Part shown: piece by piece, positions 1 through 8,778 of the stretch
Layout of the letters: each line of letters starts with the position of its first letter
Numbering within the stretch: position 1 is the stretch's first letter
Source of the DNA: JAICWP01 sp035252015
Lineage (GTDB): Bacteria; Acidobacteriota; Terriglobia; Terriglobales; Acidobacteriaceae
Reading direction: 5' to 3'
Assembly: GCA_035252015.1 (NCBI GenBank)
Contig: DATFDP010000162.1
Coordinates: 25,738 to 89,737, forward strand
Length of the DNA stretch: 64,000 nt
The notes under the pieces: generated by a model
Databases searched by the model: none
What the model was told of the DNA's origin: nothing
Seen by the model: only the letters and a program-made list of their open reading frames with translations
Program-made: the position numbers and the translations under genes

Positions 1-1262
1 CGCACTGGCTGGAGGCGATTCATATTCGCCCCCTGCGCTCCATCGCCCTGCGCGCAGCCAAGGAGTGGATGCTGGAGCGCTTCGAGATGAGCGATGGGCT
101 GGGCGCCATCTACCCCGGCATCATGAACTCCATCATCGCGCTGCGCTGCCTGGGTTATTCGGTGGACGACCCGCAATTCATCCGCGCCATGGATGAATTC
201 GAGAAGCTGGGGATCGAAGAAGAAGAGACCTTTCGCATGGTGCCCTGCATGTCGCCGGTGTGGGACACGGCTTATGCGCTGTTTGCCCTGGGTGAAAGCG
301 GCGTGCCGCGCAGCGAGCCGCGCATGGTCAAGGCGGCCGACTGGATCCTGCAGAAACAGGTAACGCACAAGGGCGACTGGGCCTTTAAGAACAAAAAAGG
401 CCAGCCCGGAGGCTGGTATTTTGAGTTCAACAACGAGTTCTATCCCGACGTGGACGACACGGCCATGGTCAACCTGGGCCTGAGCCAGGTGGAGCACCCC
501 AATGGGCGCTACCAGTACGAGACAGTGCAGCGGGCTCTGGCGTGGGTGCTCTCCATGCAGTGCAAGAACGGCGGTTTTGCGTCGTTCGACAAAGACAACG
601 ACCGGATGGTGTTCCAGCACATTCCCTTTGCCGACCACAACGCCATGCTCGATCCGCCAACCGTGGACATCACCGGACGCGTGCTGGAAATGCTGGCCGC
701 ATACGGGTACACAAGGGACGATAAGCGGGTAAGCAAAGCCATCCAATTCATTAAGAACGAGCAGGAAGCCGACGGTTCCTGGTTCGGGCGCTGGGGCGTG
801 AATTACATTTACGGCACTATGCAGGTTTTGCGTGGCCTGGAAGCGATGGAAGTGGACAACCACGAGCCCATGGTGCAGCACGCGGCCGAGTGGTTGCGCT
901 CCATTCAGAACCCGGATGGAGGCTGGGGCGAGACTTGTGGCTCTTACGATGATCCCCACATTAAGGGAATCGGACCCAGCACGCCTTCGCAGACCGCCTG
1001 GGCGGTATTGGGGTTACTGGCCGTGGATGACACGCGCAGCGATTCCGTGGCTCGCGGCATCGCTTACCTGTGGAGGACGCAGAAGAAGGACGGTTCCTGG
1101 GACGAGCCGTACTACACCGGAACAGGGTTCCCGCGGGTGTTCTACCTGATGTACCACCTCTACCGGCAGTATTTCCCCCTGCTGGCGCTGACCACATATT
1201 CCAAGGTGCTGGCGGGAACGCAAGACGCGGGATTGGGAATGCAGGCGGTGCCCAGAACGTGA
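1..1262 (+). CDS. shc: Squalene-hopene cyclase, C-terminal part (5' end outside window)
   Basis: This enzyme cyclises squalene to hopene at the cytoplasmic membrane, the committed step of hopanoid synthesis. The frame is open from base 3, before the first Met at 69, so the gene enters from upstream; 419 residues are visible against about 650 for the family. The catalytic acid motif DVDD lies at 447-458. Several QW-type repeats (NGGFASF, DGSWFGRWG, DGGWGE, DGSWDE) support the terpene-cyclase alpha/alpha-barrel. It heads the visible hopanoid operon and is followed by hpnH after about 110 bases. The C-terminal domain looks complete. Confidence in the family is very high; only the N-terminal third is missing because of the window edge. 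Confidence 0.97.
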   Translation, partial: HWLEAIHIRPLRSIALRAAKEWMLERFEMSDGLGAIYPGIMNSIIALRCLGYSVDDPQFIRAMDEFEKLGIEEEETFRMVPCMSPVWDTAYALFALGESGVPRSEPRMVKAADWILQKQVTHKGDWAFKNKKGQPGGWYFEFNNEFYPDVDDTAMVNLGLSQVEHPNGRYQYETVQRALAWVLSMQCKNGGFASFDKDNDRMVFQHIPFADHNAMLDPPTVDITGRVLEMLAAYGYTRDDKRVSKAIQFIKNEQEADGSWFGRWGVNYIYGTMQVLRGLEAMEVDNHEPMVQHAAEWLRSIQNPDGGWGETCGSYDDPHIKGIGPSTPSQTAWAVLGLLAVDDTRSDSVARGIAYLWRTQKKDGSWDEPYYTGTGFPRVFYLMYHLYRQYFPLLALTTYSKVLAGTQDAGLGMQAVPRT

Positions 1263-1268
1263 AGGGGA

Positions 1269-1345
1269 GATAGCTAGTAGTTGGTAGCTGGCAGCTAGTA
1301 GTTCGGTACCTCAGTTTGCAGCGTTACCCACCAACTACTAACTAC
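1269..1345. repeat. CTAG/TAGT-rich degenerate repeat
   Basis: Short near-repeats of the type TAGCTAGTAGTTGGTAGCTGGCAG and then ACCAACTACTAACTACC form a loose inverted arrangement between shc and hpnH. Similar text recurs at 3964-3984, 49803-49852, 55575-55612 and 62165-62340. No coding potential is seen here. An in-frame upward extension of hpnH through this repeat is judged spurious. Confidence 0.6.
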
Positions 1346-1372
1346 CAATTACCAGTTACTGAAAGGAGACGA

Positions 1373-2494
1373 ATGGCGGTACCGATTTCGCAGATGTGGA
1401 CGGTAGCAACCTACGTCCTGGGGCAGAAGCTGAAGGGACGCAAGCGCTACCCGCTCGTCCTCATGCTGGAACCGCTGTTCCGCTGCAATCTGGCCTGCGC
1501 CGGCTGCGGCAAGATCCAGTACCCGGGCCACGTGCTCAAGATGGAACTCACCCCGGAGGAATGCTTTCGGGCGGTAGAGGAATGCGGCGCGCCCATGGTG
1601 TCCATCCCCGGGGGCGAGCCGCTACTGCATCCCCGAATCGGCGAGATTGTCGCCGGCCTGGTAGAGCGCAAGAAATACATCTACTTGTGCACAAATGCGC
1701 TGCTGCTTAAGCAAAAAATTGATCTATTCCAGCCGAGCAAGTACCTGACCTTTTCGGTACACCTGGATGGGCAGCGCGAGCACCACGATTTCTCCGTGTG
1801 CATGGAAGGCGGCTACGACAAAGCGGTGCAAGGCATCAAGGAAGCATTGCGACGCGGCTTCCGTGTGACCACGAATACTACGCTGTTCGATGGCGCCGAT
1901 CCCAAGAGTGTCCGAGCCTTTTTTGACGAAATGATGGAGGTGGGAGTGGAGGGAATGATGCTTTCGCCCGGCTACTCCTATGACAAGGCGCCTGATCAGA
2001 ACCATTTCCTGGGGCGGGCCCGCACCCGCCGGCTGTTCCGTGCCATTCTGGCCAATCGTAAGCCGAATTGGGTTTTCAACCAATCGCCGCTGTTTCTGGA
2101 ATTTTTGATGGGCAAGCGCGATTACCCCTGCACTGCCTGGGGCATGCCCACCTTCAACATTTTCGGCTGGCAGAAACCCTGCTATCTACTCCAGGACGGC
2201 TACGCCGATACATTCCAGGAGCTGCTGGAAGCTACCGAATGGGAGCGCTACGGCACCGAGTCCGGCAACCCGCGCTGCGCCAACTGCATGGTGCACAGCG
2301 GCTATGAAGCTTCCGCGGTGAATCATACTTTCAGCTCCCTGGGCGGCCTGTGGGACACGGTAAAGGCCACGTTCTTCCATACGTATCCGGATGCGGGCGC
2401 CCTTAAGCTGCTGGAAGAGCCGGTACGCCCGGTGCACAGCTACAATCCGCTGGTACAAATCGAGAACAACTCGCAGCAGGAGATACGGGCGTGA
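1373..2494 (+). CDS. hpnH: Radical SAM adenosyl-hopene synthase HpnH
   Basis: HpnH attaches a 5'-deoxyadenosyl group to the hopene side chain, giving adenosylhopane, the first step of extended (C35) hopanoid synthesis. The radical SAM signature CNLACAGC places the [4Fe-4S] cysteines at residues 38, 42 and 45. The N-terminal MAVPISQMW and the 373-aa length fit the family, and a Cys-containing C-terminal segment (NPRCANCMVHSGYE) is present. The start at 1373 is chosen because GAAAGGAG sits just upstream; an in-frame start at 1316 lies inside repeat sequence. It follows shc and overlaps the next gene at GTGA (2491-2494), which suggests translational coupling. Confidence 0.96.
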   Translation: MAVPISQMWTVATYVLGQKLKGRKRYPLVLMLEPLFRCNLACAGCGKIQYPGHVLKMELTPEECFRAVEECGAPMVSIPGGEPLLHPRIGEIVAGLVERKKYIYLCTNALLLKQKIDLFQPSKYLTFSVHLDGQREHHDFSVCMEGGYDKAVQGIKEALRRGFRVTTNTTLFDGADPKSVRAFFDEMMEVGVEGMMLSPGYSYDKAPDQNHFLGRARTRRLFRAILANRKPNWVFNQSPLFLEFLMGKRDYPCTAWGMPTFNIFGWQKPCYLLQDGYADTFQELLEATEWERYGTESGNPRCANCMVHSGYEASAVNHTFSSLGGLWDTVKATFFHTYPDAGALKLLEEPVRPVHSYNPLVQIENNSQQEIRA

Positions 2495-2919
2495 GCGGTA
2501 GAGAAGCCGGACACCAGCCCGCCAGCAACCCGGACGTACTGGAGGTCGCTCCGGGGAAGCACCGCGAAAACCTGCAGGGCTGGGTGCCGGAACTGGCTGA
2601 CGCGGAAGAAGTGCGAACAGCGCTAGAGCAGGCTTTCGACTACCGCGGTGACGTGCTGATTACGCGCAAGGACGGAACTACGTTGGAAGGCTACGTTTTC
2701 GATCGGCGCACGGGGCGCACGCTGGAAGATTCCTTCGTGCGCATCCTGCTCAAGACCGGAGGCGGGAAGATTTCCGTCAGCTACGCCGAGATCGCCGCCC
2801 TGGCCTTCACCGGGCGCGATATGGCGGCGGGCAAGAGCTGGGAAACCTGGGTGCGCCAGTACTGGGAGAAGCGCACGGCGGGCGAGCACATTTCGCTGCA
2901 CCCGGAAGAAATCGAATAG
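2491..2919 (+). CDS. Conserved hypothetical protein embedded in hopanoid operon
   Basis: This 142-aa soluble protein has no signal peptide or membrane segment. I do not recognise a characterised family. The central part (residues about 50-105) reads like a small beta-rich domain: GDVLITRKDGTTLEGYVFD followed by ILLKTGGGKISVSYAEIAAL, a pattern reminiscent of Sm-like or Tudor-like barrels, but that is only an impression. The tail is Trp-rich and basic (WETWVRQYWEKR). It starts with GTG overlapping the hpnH stop and ends 15 bases before hpnA, so it is almost certainly translated with the hopanoid genes. It may be a regulatory or scaffolding subunit; the function is unknown. Confidence 0.8.
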   Translation: MSGREAGHQPASNPDVLEVAPGKHRENLQGWVPELADAEEVRTALEQAFDYRGDVLITRKDGTTLEGYVFDRRTGRTLEDSFVRILLKTGGGKISVSYAEIAALAFTGRDMAAGKSWETWVRQYWEKRTAGEHISLHPEEIE

Positions 2920-2934
2920 CGCCCTCACACCCTC

Positions 2935-3921
2935 ATGAAGGCGTTGGTCACAGGAGCTACGGGGTTCGTCGGCAGTCACGTGGCGCGTTTGTTGGCCGAC
3001 CAGGGAGCCGAGCTTCGCCTTCTAGTCCGCCCCACGAGTCTCACGGCCAATCTGGAAGGCATAGCGGGAGAGCGGGTTGCGGGCGACCTGCGCGACCCCG
3101 AGTCGTTGCGTAAAGCGATGGCCGGCTGCGAGGCAGTGTTCCACGTGGCTGCCGACTACCGGCTGTGGACGCGCGAGCCCCAGGAGATGTACCGGTCGAA
3201 TGTGGAGGGAACTCGGAACGTCATTCAGATGGCGCAACAAACTGGCGTGCGGCGCGTAGTTTATACCAGCAGTGTGGCCACGATGGGTTTCACATCAAAC
3301 GGGCATTTGGCGGATGAGAATTCGCCGGTGAGCCTGGGGGACATGATCGGCCACTATAAGAGGTCGAAGTTTCAGGCCGAGCAGGTCGCGCTGGAAGCCG
3401 GACGCAGCGAGGTGGATGTGGTGGTGGTGAATCCGACCACGCCGGTGGGTGAGCGGGACATCAAGCCGACGCCCACGGGCCGTATCGTCGTTGACTTTTT
3501 GAAAGGCAAGTTTCCGGCCTACGTAGATACCGGCCTGAACCTGGTGGATGTGACGGAGGTAGCGCGCGGACACATGGCCGCCCTGGAAAAAGGAAAGCGT
3601 GGAGAGCGATACATTTTGGGTGGGGAGAACCTGACACTGAAACAGATTCTGGACAAGCTGGCCGCCATCACTGGGCTGCCTTCGCCCCGAGTGAAGCTGC
3701 CCTATGCGGTCGCGATGGCGTCGGGAATGGTGGATACGGCCGTCACCGGGCTGCTGTTGCGGCGTGAGCCGCGCGTAACCGTGGACGCGGTGCGCATGGG
3801 GCGCAAGAAGATGTTCGTATCGTCGGCCAAGGCCGAGCGGGAGTTGAGTTGGAAGATTGTACCGGTGGATAACGCTTTACGCCGGGCAGTGGAGTGGTTT
3901 CGGAGTCACGGATACGCATAG
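2935..3921 (+). CDS. hpnA: Hopanoid-associated NAD(P)-dependent sugar epimerase/reductase HpnA
   Basis: This is an extended SDR with Rossmann motif GATGFVGSH (residues 7-15) and a catalytic YKRSK (YxxxK) near residue 140; TSS just upstream supplies the Ser. The 328-aa length and position match HpnA, a dihydroflavonol-4-reductase-like protein routinely found in hopanoid clusters whose exact substrate is not settled. It lies between the unknown 142-aa gene and hpnG in the same direction. No strong Shine-Dalgarno sequence is visible before the ATG. The family call is firm; the reaction is inferred only as oxidoreduction of a hopanoid side chain or its sugar-derived part. Confidence 0.92.
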   Translation: MKALVTGATGFVGSHVARLLADQGAELRLLVRPTSLTANLEGIAGERVAGDLRDPESLRKAMAGCEAVFHVAADYRLWTREPQEMYRSNVEGTRNVIQMAQQTGVRRVVYTSSVATMGFTSNGHLADENSPVSLGDMIGHYKRSKFQAEQVALEAGRSEVDVVVVNPTTPVGERDIKPTPTGRIVVDFLKGKFPAYVDTGLNLVDVTEVARGHMAALEKGKRGERYILGGENLTLKQILDKLAAITGLPSPRVKLPYAVAMASGMVDTAVTGLLLRREPRVTVDAVRMGRKKMFVSSAKAERELSWKIVPVDNALRRAVEWFRSHGYA

Positions 3922-3985
3922 CTGACTAAGTCATCGAGCGGGCCGCCGGGCAGAAGCAAATCCTGGTAGCTAGTCAGTTGGAGTT

Positions 3986-4714
3986 ATGCCGAAGGTTGCC
4001 ATTATTGCCGCGTTGGAGCGAGAGGTTGCTGGGGCCATCAAGAACTGGCGCGCCTGCAAGGGGGAATACGAAGGCAGGCGCTACAAATTTTATGAGAATG
4101 CGCGCGCAGTGCTGGTTTGCTGCGGAATCGGGGCGGAACCGGCGCGGCGAGCTTGCGAAGCCATGGTGCGGCTGTATCAGCCAGACTTGGTTATCTCGGT
4201 AGGACTGGCGGGCGGCCTGGTTCCCAGCGCGCGAGTGGGGAGCCTGTTCATCCCCAACCGCCTGGTAGATGCAAGCGACGGCAGCGTTCTGGAAATGGCA
4301 GAGGGACAGGGCACGCTGGTGAGCTGGAATTCAGTGGCCAGTGTGGAGCAGAAGAAGAAGCTGGCAAACGCTTATGGCGCCGCTGCCGTGGATATGGAAG
4401 CCGCGGCAGTGGCGCGCGGGGCGGTGACGCGGAAGGTGGATTTCATGGCAGTGAAGGCCATTTCCGACGCGTACGATTTCGAGTTTCCCCAGTTGGAGCG
4501 ATTCATCGGCCCTGATGGGCGTTTCCGCAGCGGCGCGCTGGTGGGATTTGCGGCCATCCGTCCCTGGTTGTGGAAGAAGCTGCTTTATCTGAAGCGCAAC
4601 AGTGAGCGGGCCGCTACCACGCTGTGCGATTGGCTGGAGTGGTACAACCAGCCTGCGAGCAATGTGGGCATAGGCGAGGCGGATCTCCACCCCATGGGAT
4701 CGGGACGGCATTGA
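3986..4714 (+). CDS. hpnG: Hopanoid-associated nucleoside phosphorylase HpnG
   Basis: HpnG removes adenine from adenosylhopane, leaving a (phospho)ribosylhopane for further reduction. The protein has the PNP/UDP phosphorylase fold marks: N-terminal VAIIAALEREVAG, a Gly-rich VISVGLAGGL and the ribose-binding VDMEAAAVARGA. Its length of 242 aa fits HpnG. The stop and the next start overlap as TGATG at 4712-4716, so the downstream dehydrogenase is translationally coupled. It follows a short CTAG-type repeat (3964-3984) rather than a clear promoter. An alternative assignment as an MTA/SAH nucleosidase is less likely in this neighbourhood. Confidence 0.92.
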   Translation: MPKVAIIAALEREVAGAIKNWRACKGEYEGRRYKFYENARAVLVCCGIGAEPARRACEAMVRLYQPDLVISVGLAGGLVPSARVGSLFIPNRLVDASDGSVLEMAEGQGTLVSWNSVASVEQKKKLANAYGAAAVDMEAAAVARGAVTRKVDFMAVKAISDAYDFEFPQLERFIGPDGRFRSGALVGFAAIRPWLWKKLLYLKRNSERAATTLCDWLEWYNQPASNVGIGEADLHPMGSGRH

Positions 4715-5838
4715 TGGCTGTGGCGGGCCAATTTACGGTGAAGCAGAGGCGGGAAGCGATTCCGGCCACGATGCGGGCAGCCGTGTATTACGGCAAGGAA
4801 GACGTGCGCCTCGAGACCGTTCCGGTGCCTGATATCGGTCCAGGAGAGCTGCTGATCCGGGTACACACTTGCGGCATTTGCGGTACTGACTTGAAGAAGA
4901 TCGCCACCGGTTCCCATTCTGCGCCCCGCATCTTCGGCCACGAAACCTCGGGAGTGGTGGCAGCGGTGGGGCAGAATGTGACCCGGTTCCGAGTGGGCGA
5001 CCGTGTGATGGCCTTCCACCACATTCCTTGCGGGAAGTGCTACTACTGCCGTCACAAGGTATTTGCGCAATGTCCGGTGTACAAGAAGGTGGGCTGCACT
5101 GCGGGATATGAGCCCAGCGGCGGCGGCTTTTCCGAGTACGTGCGGGTCATGGATTGGATTGTGGACGGAGGCGTAGTGCGAGTTCCGGACGAGGTGTCGT
5201 TCGAGCAGGCGTGCTTTGTTGAGCCGGTGAACACGTGCCAGAAAGGAATAGAGACGCTGCGCCTGCAAGCGGATGAAACCGTGGTAGTTATCGGGCAAGG
5301 GCCTATCGGTATCATCCTCGGGTCACTTGCAAAGAGGGCAGGGGTGCGGGTAATAACTTCCGATTTGTTTCCTGAGAGGCTTAAAATATCTAAAGCATTC
5401 GGCCTAGAGGAAACGGTAGATGTCTCGCAAACCGATCTGGTTTCGCGAATACAGGAACTCACCGAGGGGCGTGGGGCCGACGCAGTCATCCTGGCAGTTG
5501 GAGGCAACAAGCTGATTCGTCCCGCTATGGACGCCTGCCGTCCCGGGGGGCGGGTGCTTTTGTTTGCGCAGACGGTGCACGGGGAGGCGTTGATTGACCC
5601 GGCAGCAGTCTGCGTGGACGAAAAAACGTTGCTTGGTTCATATAGCGCTTCTGTGGACCTGCAGGAGGACTCGGTGCGTTTTGTTTTCAGCCGGGAGATG
5701 AACCTGGAAGGGCTGATCAGCCATCGTTTCTCCTTAGAGGACAGCCTGGAGGCGCTTAATTTGGCTGCTCATCCGCACGCGGACTCGCTGAAGATCGTTA
5801 TTCAGCCGGGCAGCGCATGGGAAGGACACTCAGAGTGA
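4714..5838 (+). CDS. Zinc-dependent medium-chain dehydrogenase, first of a tandem pair
   Basis: This is an alcohol/polyol dehydrogenase of the MDR superfamily (374 aa from the coupled ATG at 4714; an internal ATG at 4771 matches the usual N-terminus better). Catalytic zinc ligands are suggested by CGICGTD and GHE. The structural zinc loop is CGKCYYCRHKVFAQC (Cys-x2-Cys-x2-Cys-x7-Cys). The nucleotide-binding segment reads VVVIGQGPIG. It sits between hpnG and hpnC, where such a gene is not standard, and it is paralogous to the next gene (both open with AAV-x-YGKEDV). A plausible but unproven role is reduction of the aldehyde form of ribosylhopane towards bacteriohopanetetrol. Confidence 0.9.
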   Translation: MAVAGQFTVKQRREAIPATMRAAVYYGKEDVRLETVPVPDIGPGELLIRVHTCGICGTDLKKIATGSHSAPRIFGHETSGVVAAVGQNVTRFRVGDRVMAFHHIPCGKCYYCRHKVFAQCPVYKKVGCTAGYEPSGGGFSEYVRVMDWIVDGGVVRVPDEVSFEQACFVEPVNTCQKGIETLRLQADETVVVIGQGPIGIILGSLAKRAGVRVITSDLFPERLKISKAFGLEETVDVSQTDLVSRIQELTEGRGADAVILAVGGNKLIRPAMDACRPGGRVLLFAQTVHGEALIDPAAVCVDEKTLLGSYSASVDLQEDSVRFVFSREMNLEGLISHRFSLEDSLEALNLAAHPHADSLKIVIQPGSAWEGHSE

Positions 5839-6884
5839 ACGGTAAGATGACAGCGGCGGTCCTCTACGGTAAAGAGGACGTCAAAATTGAACAGGTCCCC
5901 ATTCCCCGGGTAGGGGAAGGCGAGGTGCTTATCAAAGTGCAGGTAGCGCTCACCTGCGGCACCGACCTGAAGGTGTACCAGCGCGGCTACCACGCTCGTA
6001 TGATTGTGCCGCCGGCGTTGTTTGGCCATGAATTGGCCGGCGTGATCGAGGAAGTTGGGCCCGGGGTCAAAGGGTTTCGCAAGGGCATGCGGGTGGTCTC
6101 GCTGAACTCCGCGCCCTGCCAGGCGTGCTTTTACTGCTCCAAGCACCAGGAAAATTTGTGCGAAGACCTGCTGTTCAATAATGGCGCTTACGCTGAGTAC
6201 ATCCGCATTCCGCGCCGCATTGTCGAATCCAACATGCTGGCCATGCCGCCGGGCGTGAGCTTTGAAGAAGCGGCCATGACCGAGCCGCTGGCTTGCGTGC
6301 TGCGCGGGCTGCATGAAACCAAGCCAGAAATCGGCGATACGGTGGCCGTAATCGGCGGCGGGCCTATCGGCATGATGTTTGTGCAGGTGGCGCGGCTGAC
6401 CGGGTGCCACGTGATCGCCGTGGTCAAGCGTGATACACAGGTGCAGGCGGCCAAACGCATGGGTGCCCATGACGTGGTGCAGATCACCAAGGTTTCGGAC
6501 GCGGTGGAAGCAGTGCGCGTGCTCACCCGGGAGAAGCGCGGGTCCGACATTGTGATCGAGGCGGTGGGCCGCCCGCAGGCCTGGGAATGGGCGGTGGAGA
6601 TGGTGCGCAAAGGCGGCACGGTGAACTTTTTCGGCGGTTGCGCCAGCGGCACCAAGGTGCAGCTCGATACCAACCGGCTGCACTACTCCGAGATCACGCT
6701 GAAGGCTACCTTCCATCACACCCCGGAGACGGTGCGGCGCGCCTTTGCTCTGATAGCTGAACGCAAGATCCGGGGCACCGACTACATTACTGGGGAAGCG
6801 CCGCTTTCGCGCTTGCAGCAGGTGCTACACCACATGCTGAACCGCAACGGCGACATCAAAACCGCCATCATCCCCGGACACTAG
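5835..6884 (+). CDS. Zinc-dependent medium-chain dehydrogenase, second of a tandem pair
   Basis: This MDR dehydrogenase has 349 aa. The GTG at 5835 overlaps the previous stop as GTGA and has GAAGGA eight bases upstream; the internal ATG at 5847 is the alternative and matches the paralogue's conserved start. Catalytic-site motifs are TCGTD and GHE, the structural zinc loop is CQACFYCSKHQENLC, and the Rossmann motif is VAVIGGGPIG. The closest similarity in the window is to the preceding gene, although their central regions are clearly diverged, so the duplication is old. It ends five bases before hpnC. The pair could act as two oxidoreductases, or as a heteromer, on the hopanoid side chain. Confidence 0.9.
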   Translation: MNGKMTAAVLYGKEDVKIEQVPIPRVGEGEVLIKVQVALTCGTDLKVYQRGYHARMIVPPALFGHELAGVIEEVGPGVKGFRKGMRVVSLNSAPCQACFYCSKHQENLCEDLLFNNGAYAEYIRIPRRIVESNMLAMPPGVSFEEAAMTEPLACVLRGLHETKPEIGDTVAVIGGGPIGMMFVQVARLTGCHVIAVVKRDTQVQAAKRMGAHDVVQITKVSDAVEAVRVLTREKRGSDIVIEAVGRPQAWEWAVEMVRKGGTVNFFGGCASGTKVQLDTNRLHYSEITLKATFHHTPETVRRAFALIAERKIRGTDYITGEAPLSRLQQVLHHMLNRNGDIKTAIIPGH

Positions 6885-6889
6885 GGCGA

Positions 6890-7861
6890 GTGACGACTGG
6901 GAACCGCAGCTTTATGCCATCCATCGCCAGCAACGGATCCCAGCCTATGGCGACAAGCGATGCGCCCGGCTGGCGGGCGCTGCCGCCTGAGTACGCCATC
7001 CCCGCTGTGACGCCCTCGCTGGAGGAGGCGCGGGCCTATTGCGAACGCCTGGCGCGCACGCACTACGAGAATTTTTCCGTCGCTACCTGGTTTTTGCCGC
7101 GCCGTCTGCGACCGCACTTCCACAGCATTTACGCCTATTGCCGCATCTCTGATGACCTGGGCGACGAGGTAGGCAATCCGCAGCATGCGCTGCAGTTGCT
7201 CGACATTTGGGAAGGTGAACTAGACGCCTGCTATGCGGGACGGCCGCGCCATCCTGTGTTCGTGGCCTTGGCGGAGACAGTGCGCGACTGCGATATTCCG
7301 CGGCAACCATTTGCCGATCTGCTGACCGCGTTTCGACAGGACCAGCGCGTCAGCCGGTATGAAACCTTCGAGGATGTTCTGGGGTATTGCCATTACTCGG
7401 CTAATCCGGTAGGGCGGCTGGTTCTTTATGCCTGCGGCTATCGCGATGGCGAGCGGCAGCAGCTTTCCGACTACACCTGCACCGCGCTCCAACTCGCTAA
7501 CTTCTGGCAGGATGTGACCGTGGATTACGGCAAAGGGCGCATCTACCTCCCGCTCGAAGATCTTAGCCGTTTGGGTGTAACGGAGAATGACATCGCCGAA
7601 CGACGTGGCACGCCGCAGTTCCTGGAGCTGATGCGTTTTGAAGTGCAGCGCGCCCGTGAGTGGTTCCACAAAGGCTTGCCGCTGGCTGAAAAGGTGGATA
7701 GCGAACTCGCAATTGACATCGAGCTGTTCAGCCGCGGCGGTTTAGCGATTCTGCAGGCAATCGAAGACCAGGGCTACGATGTGCTGCGCCGCCGGCCGGT
7801 CATCTCCAAACCACGCAAACTGGCGCTGGTAGCCCGTGCCGGGCTGAAGAAGCTGCTATGA
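6890..7861 (+). CDS. hpnC: Hydroxysqualene synthase HpnC
   Basis: In the three-gene HpnCDE route HpnC converts presqualene diphosphate to hydroxysqualene. The protein is a trans-isoprenyl diphosphate synthase homologue with both Asp-rich regions: ISDDLGDEV near residue 90 and ANFWQDVTVDYGKGRIYLP near residue 205. The GTG at 6890 is used here; ATGs at 6914 and 6947 are alternatives, since the first 20 to 30 residues are low in similarity to the family. It overlaps hpnD by ATGA (7858-7861). The call as HpnC rather than HpnD rests on gene order and on the second-motif wording. Confidence 0.94.
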   Translation: MTTGNRSFMPSIASNGSQPMATSDAPGWRALPPEYAIPAVTPSLEEARAYCERLARTHYENFSVATWFLPRRLRPHFHSIYAYCRISDDLGDEVGNPQHALQLLDIWEGELDACYAGRPRHPVFVALAETVRDCDIPRQPFADLLTAFRQDQRVSRYETFEDVLGYCHYSANPVGRLVLYACGYRDGERQQLSDYTCTALQLANFWQDVTVDYGKGRIYLPLEDLSRLGVTENDIAERRGTPQFLELMRFEVQRAREWFHKGLPLAEKVDSELAIDIELFSRGGLAILQAIEDQGYDVLRRRPVISKPRKLALVARAGLKKLL

Positions 7862-8778
7862 GCGCCAGCGACCAGGCCGTTCCCGCAGTAGTAACGGAAT
7901 CGCAGCTGAGTACCGCCTACAGCGTCTGTCGCCGCATTGCCCGCTCTGCCGCCAAAAACTTCTATTACGCCTTCATGGCCCTGCCCCGGCCTAAGCGGGA
8001 CGCCCTCAGCGCGGTGTACGCTTTCATGCGCCACAGCGATGACCTGAGCGACGATCCCGGCCGGCTCCCGGCAGAGCGTCTGGCCCGGCTGGAAGACTGG
8101 CGCAACCAGATGCATTCCGTGCTCGCCGGCGGCATGAGTGACGAGCCGGTGCTGCTGGCGCTGGCGGATACGGTGCGGGTTTTCAGAATCAAGCCGGAAC
8201 TTCTGGACGCGCTGGTGGAAGGCACGGCCATGGATGTGCGCGAAATGCTCGATGGTCCCGGGTTGAAGCTCTCCTTCGAGACATTCGACGAACTTTACCG
8301 CTACTGCTACCACGTGGCTTCGGTGGTGGGGCTCATCTGCATCCGTATTTTCGGGTACGAGGATCCCGCCGCGGAGAAGCTGGCGGAACAGTGCGGCGTC
8401 GCCTTCCAGCTCACGAACATAATTCGCGACGTCAAGGAAGATGCGGCCATGAGCCGCATTTATCTGCCCAAGGAAGACCTGGCAATGTTTGGCCTTTCGG
8501 CCTCAGCGCTGCGAAGCCCCGAGATTGAGCGCCTGCGTCCGGTGCTGGAGTTGGAAGCGGAGCGGGCACGCGGCTATTACCGCGCTGCCGAGGAGCTGAT
8601 TCCGCTGGTCGAGCCCGATAGCCAGCCCGCTTTGTGGGTACTGGTGACCATTTATCGGCGGTTGCTGGAGAAAATCTCCGAGCGCGGCTACGACGTCTTG
8701 AGCCACCGAGTGCGGTTGACTAAGGCGGAGAAGGTGTCCATTCTGACGCGCGGCCTGGCGCGCCGCTTCACCGCATGA
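7858..8778 (+). CDS. hpnD: Presqualene diphosphate synthase HpnD
   Basis: HpnD condenses two farnesyl diphosphates to presqualene diphosphate. The 306-aa protein carries SDDLSDDP near residue 60 and the second Asp motif TNIIRDVKEDAAMSRIYLP near residue 180, both binding Mg-diphosphate. It overlaps hpnC and hpnE by ATGA at each end (7858-7861 and 8775-8778), a compact arrangement expected for enzymes that pass on unstable intermediates. Nothing is missing relative to the family. Confidence 0.95.
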   Translation: MSASDQAVPAVVTESQLSTAYSVCRRIARSAAKNFYYAFMALPRPKRDALSAVYAFMRHSDDLSDDPGRLPAERLARLEDWRNQMHSVLAGGMSDEPVLLALADTVRVFRIKPELLDALVEGTAMDVREMLDGPGLKLSFETFDELYRYCYHVASVVGLICIRIFGYEDPAAEKLAEQCGVAFQLTNIIRDVKEDAAMSRIYLPKEDLAMFGLSASALRSPEIERLRPVLELEAERARGYYRAAEELIPLVEPDSQPALWVLVTIYRRLLEKISERGYDVLSHRVRLTKAEKVSILTRGLARRFTA

